A stretch of 52,378 nucleotides of DNA from an uncultured Lachnospiraceae bacterium (GTDB lineage Bacteria > Bacillota > Clostridia > Lachnospirales > Lachnospiraceae). The DNA lies in assembly GCA_947382415.1 (NCBI GenBank), contig CANCYO010000014.1:1-52378 (forward strand), written 5' to 3'. Made by a program: the position numbers and the translations under genes. Under the pieces are notes generated by a model that had not been told where the DNA came from, made no database searches, and saw only the letters and a program-made list of their open reading frames with translations. Below, piece after piece: positions 31,798 through 38,568 of the stretch (position 1 is its first letter; the number at the start of each line of letters is the position of its first letter).

Positions 31798-33531
31798 TCA
31801 AAGCGGCTTTATGGCGGAATTCCTGTAATGCTGCTGCCAACTGATGGTGTCTTCAATCAGCATGATCTCTGCCAGCTCCTCGATCAGAATATTAAACACC
31901 TCAATGGGAATGTCCTCCTGCTTCATGGCGTTCTCCACTCTCTCATGCATGGCGCGCAGCCGAGGGAGCATATGCTGATGATTGTTGAGATTATACCGGA
32001 AATTATTCTGCTGAACCTTTGTGGTGAAATATCCGGCCCATGCGGGCAAAAGCAGAGCCAGCATATTCAGAAAGGCCCTCACAACACTCACCGCGCCGTC
32101 CCAGTCTATCAGGGAAAACCCTTCCAGAACAGCCTGTGAAAACAGGGCGTCAGCAGGCATCACGCTGTTTGCAATGGGCTTCAGCGCCATCAGAAACTGC
32201 AGAAACTCCCGTCCAACAGCCAGGAACAGTCCGATATAAAAAATAATCTGCCCTGATTTTTCAAGAGAACCCACAATATTTTTGTATCTCCCTATAGAGG
32301 CTTCATGATAAGCCATCTGATCCTCCAACATTTCCTTTACATGCTGCAGCACATAATGCACATTCCTCCGGTCCAGCTTCTGCCTGCGGGGTTCCGCATC
32401 ATCCGTCAGGTGTCTGATCCGCATATAAATCTCCCGGTCCCCCGCGCACAGCTTGCGCATATCCAGCACAACGCCGTATGGCGCAAAGTGTATCAGCACA
32501 CGCAAAAGCTCCGCAATATAACGGTTGTTCACAAACTCCCTCTGCCACCGTTCCACCCGCTTACTCTTCGAGAGCCAATAGACATATATATTCAGATATC
32601 CATGCATCAGGAATCCGGCGCCTGCCAGAAAAGCGGCTAACACCGTGACCGTCAGCTCTACCCCGGGGAACAATGCCGACAAAGGTTTTACAAGCAGCGT
32701 CTCCGTGTAAAAGCCCACCGCCAGAGCAATCGATGCCACAAAAGGCAAAATACTCCTCTGATACATCATTGCCTGAAATCTGGAATTTAATTCTATCGCC
32801 ACCGCGTCAAACTGCTCAAACTTATGTAACAGAATCCTTCGGACTTCATTGCCGCCCGAAGCCTCTTCCTCCATCTCAAAATCCGGCTTCATAAGTTTAT
32901 CCTCCTCATGGGGATGAACCGTCCTGTCAGCCTTATATTTCCTGAGATAAGCCGCCCGGCGCCTCTTCCAGAAGGACAGCAGCCGCCCTTTGTCCTCATC
33001 CGGCGGCACAGGCTTAAATTCACCGCCGGGCAGAGCTGCGCTCATGGCTCTGAGACAATTGGGGCTGTACTTTTTATAATAGGATTCCCAGAGACAATAG
33101 ACCTGCTGCGTCTTAGTGGATATCCAGATGCAGGGCGCCTTTCTCTCATAGGCGATCCGCATAAGCTCCCATGTCGCCCCCAAAAACTCCGTCACATTCT
33201 CATTCCAGACGATCAGCAGCGCATCCGCCCTGTCACACATGGTCTCTCCCAGCAGATTGCGCAGAGAGGTATCAATCGTCATCGTCTGCTCCGTCTCTTC
33301 CGCCATCTCCACATCGCTCTTCATATAACAGGTACACAGTGCAAACTGATGGGCTTCATTCCATGTCATCCACGCGCTTCCCGTATAGGAAGGACTGACC
33401 AGCAGCTGTATATCGGTTTTTACTTCATCTTTACACAGATAACCGCTGAGCTGTCCCAGCAGCAGATCGATTTTTCCAAACATCTGCTGATCTTTTGGCA
33501 ATTCTCCTGCCAAGGCGATTCTTACTTTCAT
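31798..33531 (-). CDS. SLOG/Rossmann-like sensor fused to a four-helix membrane domain
   Basis: The 577-aa protein (ATG at 33531, AAAGGGG 6 bases upstream) is not a standard named family to me. Residues 1-165 look like a Rossmann/SLOG-type ligand domain: an opening MKVRIALAGELP strand-loop, then RADALLIVWNENVTEFLGATW (about 102-121 in two pieces) and KAPCIWIS, the pattern seen in nucleotide-ligand SLOG proteins. A charged linker (165-235) follows. Four membrane helices are seen at about 260-277, 291-317, 428-448 and 483-503, with a cytoplasmic helical part between that resembles SLATT-type effectors. The gene follows the RyR-domain gene by two bases. Membrane damage or channel formation on ligand binding is only inferred. 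Confidence 0.65.
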   Translation of the reverse strand: MKVRIALAGELPKDQQMFGKIDLLLGQLSGYLCKDEVKTDIQLLVSPSYTGSAWMTWNEAHQFALCTCYMKSDVEMAEETEQTMTIDTSLRNLLGETMCDRADALLIVWNENVTEFLGATWELMRIAYERKAPCIWISTKTQQVYCLWESYYKKYSPNCLRAMSAALPGGEFKPVPPDEDKGRLLSFWKRRRAAYLRKYKADRTVHPHEEDKLMKPDFEMEEEASGGNEVRRILLHKFEQFDAVAIELNSRFQAMMYQRSILPFVASIALAVGFYTETLLVKPLSALFPGVELTVTVLAAFLAGAGFLMHGYLNIYVYWLSKSKRVERWQREFVNNRYIAELLRVLIHFAPYGVVLDMRKLCAGDREIYMRIRHLTDDAEPRRQKLDRRNVHYVLQHVKEMLEDQMAYHEASIGRYKNIVGSLEKSGQIIFYIGLFLAVGREFLQFLMALKPIANSVMPADALFSQAVLEGFSLIDWDGAVSVVRAFLNMLALLLPAWAGYFTTKVQQNNFRYNLNNHQHMLPRLRAMHERVENAMKQEDIPIEVFNILIEELAEIMLIEDTISWQQHYRNSAIKPL

Positions 33532-33533
33532 GG

Positions 33534-33824
33534 TCATCCCCTTTTCTCAATAGAATATCCCAGCCAGAGCAGCATCCGTATGGTCTGTTCCACGGTTGCG
33601 CGGTCCATATCCTTTTCCGACTCCGGCAGATCTTCATATTCCATCATACAGGGATGCTTTTTCAACACGCTGTCATACCGCTCGCCATACTGCCATCCCT
33701 GAAGCGCTCTCTGTTTAGCCCATGTATCATGTATATCCTGTGCAATTCTCTCAATATCCTTCGCAAGACTTTTGTCAATACGAATTTTTGTCAGATCAAT
33801 GGGATGCGGAACGTACTGTTTCAT
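33534..33824 (-). CDS. RyR-domain protein
   Basis: The 96-aa protein is essentially one RyR domain. It shows the hallmark order: IHDTWAKQRALQGWQYG (about 31-47), HPCMMEYEDLPESEKDMDR (about 57-75) and TVEQTIRMLLWLGY (about 77-90). RyR domains occur in ryanodine receptors and, in bacteria, as small proteins beside predicted nucleotide-sensing conflict systems, where they are thought to bind a nucleotide-derived ligand. AAAGGAG lies 8 bases before ATG. The stop is two bases before the membrane protein gene start, so the two products are probably made together. The promoter is 150 bases upstream, behind a repeat-rich leader. Confidence 0.85.
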   Translation of the reverse strand: MKQYVPHPIDLTKIRIDKSLAKDIERIAQDIHDTWAKQRALQGWQYGERYDSVLKKHPCMMEYEDLPESEKDMDRATVEQTIRMLLWLGYSIEKRG

Positions 33825-33873
33825 ATTCCATTCTCCTTTCCTTTATCCTTTCTATTATCCTCTATTATCTTCT

Positions 33874-33948
33874 CTATTCTTCTCTCTGATCTTTGCTCTG
33901 ATCTTTGCTCTGATCTTTGCTCCGGTCTTTGCTCCGGTCTGCAGTCAT
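33874..33948 (-). CDS. Possible repetitive leader peptide (24 aa) upstream of the RyR gene
   Basis: An ATG at 33948 opens a frame encoding MTADRSKDRSKDQSKDQSKD plus QREE and stop at 33874. The 12-bp repeat keeps this frame (DRSK/DQSK units). GGGAAGG lies upstream but close to the ATG. It ends 49 bases before the RyR start codon. It could be a regulatory leader peptide, or chance; no homologue is known to me. Confidence 0.35.
   Translation of the reverse strand: MTADRSKDRSKDQSKDQSKDQREE
33884..33943. repeat. Five 12-bp tandem repeats in the RyR operon leader
   Basis: Three identical units CTCTGATCTTTG (33884-33895, 33896-33907, 33908-33919) are followed by CTCCGGTCTTTG (33920-33931) and CTCCGGTCTGCA (33932-33943). 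All lie in the untranslated leader, between promoter and RyR start. The copy number may vary between strains. Confidence 0.9.
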
Positions 33949-33970
33949 GCCTTCCCGTCAACGCTACTCA

Positions 33971-33999
33971 AGCATAACACAGATCGTTCCCAGTGACAA
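33971..33999 (-). promoter_or_regulatory. Promoter of the RyR operon
   Basis: On the minus strand TTGTCA (33994-33999) and TATGCT (33971-33976) are 17 bases apart. The transcript begins near 33965. Confidence 0.65.
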
Positions 34000-34041
34000 G
34001 AAAACCGGAAAAAACAAGAAAAAGTTACCAACACTTTTTTC

Positions 34042-34070
34042 TCATAAAAAATTTTTTGCCGCTCATACTA
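34042..34070 (+). promoter_or_regulatory. Candidate sigma-G/F promoter of the spore protein gene
   Basis: TCATA (34042-34046), 17 bases, then CATACTA (34064-34070). The -10 fits the forespore consensus CATnnTA well; the -35 fits partly. Confidence 0.45.
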
Positions 34071-34166
34071 AGACCAAGATAAGCCGTGAGTTATCATGGC
34101 CTATCTTGAAAATAGAGAAGAAAAAAAAATCAAAAAAACAAAAATGTATTTGGAGGTGAAACACAA

Positions 34167-34364
34167 ATGGCAAACAGAAGCAATAGAGTAGAAGTGCCTG
34201 AAGCAAAGGCAGCTATGGATCGTTTCAAGACTGAGGTTGCATCTGAGTTGGGCGTAAACCTGAAGGAGGGTTACAACGGTGACCTTACTTCCAAGGAGGC
34301 CGGTTCTATCGGCGGTGAGATGGTTCGTCGTATGATCAAGAAGCAGGAAGAGAGCATGAAATAA
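34167..34364 (+). CDS. Alpha/beta-type small acid-soluble spore protein
   Basis: The 65-aa protein coats and protects DNA in the dormant spore. It has the family blocks PEAKAAMDRFKTEVASELGV (the GPR protease cuts at the TE-VASE site) and GDLTSKEAGSIGGEMVRRMI. GGAGGTG lies 8 bases before ATG. It is a single-gene unit with a candidate forespore promoter and a strong terminator. Its presence shows that the organism forms endospores. Several paralogues per genome are normal. Confidence 0.96.
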   Translation: MANRSNRVEVPEAKAAMDRFKTEVASELGVNLKEGYNGDLTSKEAGSIGGEMVRRMIKKQEESMK

Positions 34365-34387
34365 AAGGCTCCCCGCTGAGTACGAAG

Positions 34388-34421
34388 CAGGCAGATCTGC
34401 AAATGCAGATCTGCCTGTTTT
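34388..34421 (+). terminator. Terminator of the spore protein gene
   Basis: CAGGCAGATCTGC (34388-34400) and GCAGATCTGCCTG (34405-34417) form a perfect 13-bp stem with loop AAAT and a TTTT tail. Confidence 0.92.
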
Positions 34422-34445
34422 GCTCTGTTCCAAAACGGCCCATGC

Positions 34446-34472
34446 ACTTCTTTTCTCCTGTGGCATAGCATA
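34446..34472 (+). promoter_or_regulatory. Candidate sigma-K promoter of the DUF305 gene
   Basis: AC at 34446-34447, 16 bases, then CATAGCATA (34464-34472), which matches the mother-cell consensus AC-N16-CATAnnnTA. Short consensus, so modest certainty. Confidence 0.35.
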
Positions 34473-34527
34473 TGACAAAGAAGCCAAAATTTTGCATCCG
34501 GCGTCAATGATCAGAGGACTGAGCTAT

Positions 34528-35103
34528 ATGACCGAACAATGCAGATTTACCGATCCTGTCAAAGCGTATCTGATTCGATTTTACGCTATTCTTGACGAAA
34601 TGCTCGAGGAAATGGAATGCGTACGACTTTCTGACAGCATCTCCTACAATTTCATAGTACAGATGATTCCCCACCATCAGGCTGCCATTGAAATGTCCAA
34701 AAATGTTCTCCGTTACACGGACTGCGCTCCCCTGCAAAATATCGCCCAAAACATTATCTCCGAACAGACCCGGAGTATTCAGGATATGCTGGACGCAAAA
34801 TGCCGCTGCAGCACACTGATCAATTCCAAGATCGACCGATGCCTGTATCAGCGGCATTTTCAGCAAATTGTACACACCATGTTCACTGAGATGGATATGG
34901 CCTGCTCCGACAACAATGTCAGCGATAACTTCCTGCGGGAGATGATCCCGCACCACATGGGAGCCGTCCACATGTCAGAAAACGCACTGCGCTACTGCAT
35001 CTGTCCCCAGCTTCAGCCCATTCTCAGCGCCATTATCAGCTCCCAGCGCAAGGGAATACAGGAGATGGAAGAACTCCTGCAAACCTCCGCCTGTCAGGGA
35101 TAA
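34528..35103 (+). CDS. Two-copy DUF305 protein, possibly spore-associated
   Basis: From MTEQCRFTDP (ATG at 34528, GAGGA about 9 bases upstream) the protein has 191 aa. It consists of two ferritin-like helical DUF305 units, each with the marker MIPHH: IVQMIPHHQAAIEMSKNVLRY and LREMIPHHMGAVHMSENALRY. The His pairs suggest metal binding. Each unit has a later cysteine-rich stretch (CRCS; CICPQ). No signal peptide. It stands directly after a spore-protein gene and behind a sigma-K-like promoter, so a coat or mother-cell role is inferred. The longer upstream frame starts inside a terminator and was rejected. Confidence 0.85.
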   Translation: MTEQCRFTDPVKAYLIRFYAILDEMLEEMECVRLSDSISYNFIVQMIPHHQAAIEMSKNVLRYTDCAPLQNIAQNIISEQTRSIQDMLDAKCRCSTLINSKIDRCLYQRHFQQIVHTMFTEMDMACSDNNVSDNFLREMIPHHMGAVHMSENALRYCICPQLQPILSAIISSQRKGIQEMEELLQTSACQG

Positions 35104-35111
35104 AGTCTGCT

Positions 35112-35765
35112 TTACTCCCCGAACACGGCCTTGTAGTCAGCCTGGAACTTGGCGATACCCGCATCGGTCAGAGGATGTTTGATCATCTGCTCGATCACGG
35201 AATAAGGCACCGTTGCGATATCCGCCCCGGCGAGCGCGCAGTCCGTCACATGAATGGGATTGCGCACGCTGGCGGCTATGATCTGAGTATCAATATCCGC
35301 CACCGCAAAAATCTCGGATATCTCGCGGATCAGATCCACGCCCCTCTGGCTGATATCGTCCAGACGTCCCAGGAAAGGAGACACATAGGTGGCGCCGGCA
35401 CGGGCTGCCAACAGTGCCTGATTGGCAGAAAAGACAAGAGTCACATTGGTCTTGATCCCCTCTGCGGTAAGCGCCTTACAGGCCTTTAAGCCCTCCGCCG
35501 TCATGGGAATCTTTACCACCATATTGGGATGGATCGCAGCGATCTCACGTCCCTCCGCGATCATGCCTTCAGCATCCACAGTGGTAGCCTTCACCTCACC
35601 GCTGATGGGGCCGTCCACGATGGAGGCGATCTCCGCAATCACCTCCTTGAACACTCTGCCCTCCTTGGCGATCAGGGAAGGGTTGGTAGTCACGCCACAG
35701 ATCACACCCATGTCGTTTGCCTTTTTGATATCCTCCACCTTCGCAGTGTCAATAAAAAAACGCAT
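35112..35765 (-). CDS. fsa: Transaldolase-like fructose-6-phosphate aldolase
   Basis: The 217-aa protein belongs to the short transaldolase/FSA group (TalC/MipB). It starts MRFFIDTAKVEDIKKANDMG, has CGVTTNPSLIAKEG, the Schiff-base lysine in MVVKIPMTAEG (Lys near 86) and VSPFLGRLDDI. It either transfers dihydroxyacetone between sugar phosphates or cleaves fructose 6-phosphate; sequence alone does not decide. GGAGGAG lies 6 bases before ATG. It follows fdhA by 106 bases without a strong terminator and converges with the DUF305 gene 8 bases away. Confidence 0.93.
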   Translation of the reverse strand: MRFFIDTAKVEDIKKANDMGVICGVTTNPSLIAKEGRVFKEVIAEIASIVDGPISGEVKATTVDAEGMIAEGREIAAIHPNMVVKIPMTAEGLKACKALTAEGIKTNVTLVFSANQALLAARAGATYVSPFLGRLDDISQRGVDLIREISEIFAVADIDTQIIAASVRNPIHVTDCALAGADIATVPYSVIEQMIKHPLTDAGIAKFQADYKAVFGE

Positions 35766-35871
35766 CTCTCTTCTCCTCCGATCTTATTTTTTATTGTACT
35801 GATTTATTTGTACCAATTTTATCAACGATTCCACCGTATCTATTCCTGCATTTCAACCGGCCGCGCCGTAA

Positions 35872-38568
35872 TCACTCCTGCTCTACACGTTCCACCCGGA
35901 TCGCGCATACTTTATACTCCGGGATTCTGGCATATTTGTCCAGAGCGGCGTTGGTGAGCACATTGGCGTTGCCGTCAGGGAAGTGGAAAGGCATCCAGGT
36001 CTCGCCGGGAGATACCTTCTCGCCCACTCTTGCAGTGGAGATAATGCTTCCGCGCCGGGAGGTAACTTTCACTTTCCCGCCGTTTTCGATGCCAAGTCTG
36101 GCGGCATCCTCGGTGTTGATCTCGATAAAGGAATGTCCCTCCTTCTCCATCAGTCCGGGAGTCTTGCCCGTCATGGCTCTTGTATTGTAATGATACAGAA
36201 TACGTCCCGTCATCATGATAAACGGATATTCCTCATCGGGCAGCTCTGCGCTGGGAGTATATTCCGCAGGATAAAACCATCCAAGTCCCCTGGAGAATCT
36301 GCCCACATGAAGGATGGGAGTGCCGGGGTGATTCTTGTCCGGGCAGGGCCACTGAAGCGCTCCCTGCTTATCCAGCCTTCTGTGACTGATACCGCCGAAG
36401 ATTGGCGTCACGGACGCGATCTCGTCCATGATCTCCTCGGAGGTGAGCTGGGGCTGCTGATAGCCCATACGGTTCATCAGATCGATAAAGATATCCGTGT
36501 CAAGACGCATCTCGCCTTCAAGCTGCACGGCCTTTCTCACTCTCTGCACTCTTCTCTCTGTATTGCTGAAGGTTCCCTCCTTCTCCGCATAGCTGGTTCC
36601 GGGCAGGATCACATCCGCATACTGCGCCGTCTCCGTCATGAACAGATCCGACAGGACGAAAAAGTCCAGACTCTCCAAAGCCTTTCTGATATGATTCTGG
36701 TCCGCATCGGTGACCACAGGATCCTCACCGAAGATAAACAGACCGCGGATCTCCTTTCGGATGGCGGCGCCGAATACGTCTGTGGCATGCATGCCGGGCT
36801 TGTTGGAGAGCTTCACGCCCCAGGCCCGCTCGAACTTGGCCACCACCTCGGGATTAGTCACCTTCTGATATCCCGGGAAATCTCCGGGCATAGCGCCCAT
36901 GTCGCAGGCGCCCTGCACATTGTTCTGTCCGCGAAGCGGGTTGACGCCGCAGCCGCTCTTTCCGATCTTACCTACCAGCATGGCCATATTGGACATGGAC
37001 ATAACGCCCTCTGTTCCTGTGGAATGCTCCGTGACACCCAGACAGTAGATAATGGGAGCCTTCTCTGCCTTGGCATACATGAGAGCCGCCTCCCGCAGAT
37101 GATCCGGATCGATATGACAGATCTTGGCAACCTTCTCGGGCGTGTATTCCTTCACGATCTCTTTGAGCTCCTCAAAGCCCTCTGTTCTGGTTCTGATAAA
37201 CTCCTCGTCTGCCAGTCCTTCGTTTATAATGACATTCATCATGCCGTTTGCAAACGCCACATTGGTGCCGGGCTTTAATTTCAAATGGATATCCGCGCTC
37301 TTAGAGAGCCCGATATCTCTGGGGTCCACCACGATCAGTCTTGTGCCTCTCTCAACGGCCTGACGGATCTGCATACCGATGACGGGATGGGCCTCCTCGG
37401 GATTGGAACCCACCAGCATGATAACGTCCACGTCTTCCGTGATATCGGCGATGGGATTGGTCATTGCACCGGAACCCAGCGTCATGGCCAGTCCTGCCAC
37501 AGTGGCGGAATGACACACTCTGGCGCAGTTGTCCACATTGTTGGTGCCAAAGGCGCAGCGCACCATTTTCTGCAGCATATAGCAGTCCTCGTTGGGCGAG
37601 CGGGAACATGCGAAGCCGGCCAGCGAATCAGAGCCGTACTGCTTCTTGATCTCCGTAAATTTCGACGCGATCAGATCCAGCGCCTCATCCCATGTGGCGC
37701 GCTCAAATTCCCCTGTCTCATGATTCTTGATCAGCGGATATTTTAAACGCTCCGGAGAATGCACGAAATTAAAGGAACCGAATCTTCCCTTTACACACAA
37801 CAGATTTTTGTTGGAGGGACCGTTTGCGGGCTCCACATCCACAATCTCGTTATCCTTCACCACCAGATAATACTGACAGCCTGTAGCACAGTGAGGACAG
37901 GTGGTAAGCACCTTGTTCACCTTGCCCACCTGGTACTTTTTGCGGTTCTTCGCGATCAGCGCTCCCGTGGGGCAGACTCTGGCGCAGTTGCCGCAGGACT
38001 CACAGTCCGTAACCTTCCAGTCAGGCCCAAAGGGCGCGTCTATCAGCGTTCTGGTACCGATCTTCTCGTTGTGAAGCGTACCGTTTCCCACCACCTTGTT
38101 GCAGGTGCTGACACATCTCTGACAATTGATGCACAGCTCGGGATAATAGGTCAGGAACGGATTCTCTTTCTTTGCCGCCAGACGGGGAGCCACTCCCTCA
38201 TAGCAGGACTGGGTGATCTCATACTCGTTGGCCAGATCCTGAAGCCGGCAGTCGCCGGACTTTCCGCAGGAAAAGCATCTCACGTCGTGATTGGCCAGCA
38301 TCAGGTTCAGCACCTGCTTTCTGCTCTTTACCACCTTCTCCGATCCGGTGGATATCACCATACCCTCTTTTACTTTTGTATTGCAGGAGGTTACAAGATT
38401 GTCCCTGCCCTCCACTTCAACCACGCACATCTTGCAGGCGCCGATCTCATTGACGTCCTTCAGATAACACAGTGTGGGAATCTTGATATCCGCAGTCTGC
38501 GCCGCCTCCAGAATAGTGAGGGACTCATCAACGGAAAGCGAAATACCGTCTATTATAATGTTTACCAT
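35872..38568 (-). CDS. fdhA: Formate dehydrogenase catalytic subunit, cysteine form
   Basis: From MVNIIIDGISL (ATG at 38568, GGAAGGAGG upstream) the protein has 898 aa. In order: a 2Fe-2S ferredoxin domain (1-78), a His/Cys cluster region (about 80-120), two 4Fe-4S motifs (CINCQRCVSTC, CESCGNCARVCP; about 146-199), the Mo-enzyme Fe4S4 motif CPHCATGC (224-231), and the molybdopterin domains to the end. The active site reads ARVCHSATVAG with Cys352-His353, where FdhF has selenocysteine, so no selenium is needed. Binds Mo or W bis-pterin. The start overlaps the flavoprotein stop by 7 bases, so both are translated together. fdhD and the mod/moa genes are in the same window. Confidence 0.9.
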   Translation of the reverse strand: MVNIIIDGISLSVDESLTILEAAQTADIKIPTLCYLKDVNEIGACKMCVVEVEGRDNLVTSCNTKVKEGMVISTGSEKVVKSRKQVLNLMLANHDVRCFSCGKSGDCRLQDLANEYEITQSCYEGVAPRLAAKKENPFLTYYPELCINCQRCVSTCNKVVGNGTLHNEKIGTRTLIDAPFGPDWKVTDCESCGNCARVCPTGALIAKNRKKYQVGKVNKVLTTCPHCATGCQYYLVVKDNEIVDVEPANGPSNKNLLCVKGRFGSFNFVHSPERLKYPLIKNHETGEFERATWDEALDLIASKFTEIKKQYGSDSLAGFACSRSPNEDCYMLQKMVRCAFGTNNVDNCARVCHSATVAGLAMTLGSGAMTNPIADITEDVDVIMLVGSNPEEAHPVIGMQIRQAVERGTRLIVVDPRDIGLSKSADIHLKLKPGTNVAFANGMMNVIINEGLADEEFIRTRTEGFEELKEIVKEYTPEKVAKICHIDPDHLREAALMYAKAEKAPIIYCLGVTEHSTGTEGVMSMSNMAMLVGKIGKSGCGVNPLRGQNNVQGACDMGAMPGDFPGYQKVTNPEVVAKFERAWGVKLSNKPGMHATDVFGAAIRKEIRGLFIFGEDPVVTDADQNHIRKALESLDFFVLSDLFMTETAQYADVILPGTSYAEKEGTFSNTERRVQRVRKAVQLEGEMRLDTDIFIDLMNRMGYQQPQLTSEEIMDEIASVTPIFGGISHRRLDKQGALQWPCPDKNHPGTPILHVGRFSRGLGWFYPAEYTPSAELPDEEYPFIMMTGRILYHYNTRAMTGKTPGLMEKEGHSFIEINTEDAARLGIENGGKVKVTSRRGSIISTARVGEKVSPGETWMPFHFPDGNANVLTNAALDKYARIPEYKVCAIRVERVEQE

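Larger units (their letters stand above)
33825..34166. other. Divergent intergenic region between RyR operon and spore protein gene (342 bp)
   Basis: It holds the RyR leader with its 12-bp repeats, the RyR promoter, a candidate forespore promoter, and a hairpin (CAAGATAAGCC 34075-34085 with GGCCTATCTTG 34098-34108) in the spore-protein leader. It is clearly richer in A and T than the surroundings. Confidence 0.6.

Noticed and set aside
33884..33943. CRISPR-like array
   Set aside because: Repeats are 12 bp and directly contiguous, with no spacers.
33841..33996. Repeats at 33884-33943 as part of a plus-strand protein
   Set aside because: The frame is hydrophobic low complexity without start signals and is antisense to the RyR leader.
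35983..37278. A 431-codon frame on the plus strand over fdhA, and similar long frames over the flavoprotein
   Set aside because: Shadow of fdhA and its partner; no ribosome site, no motif.
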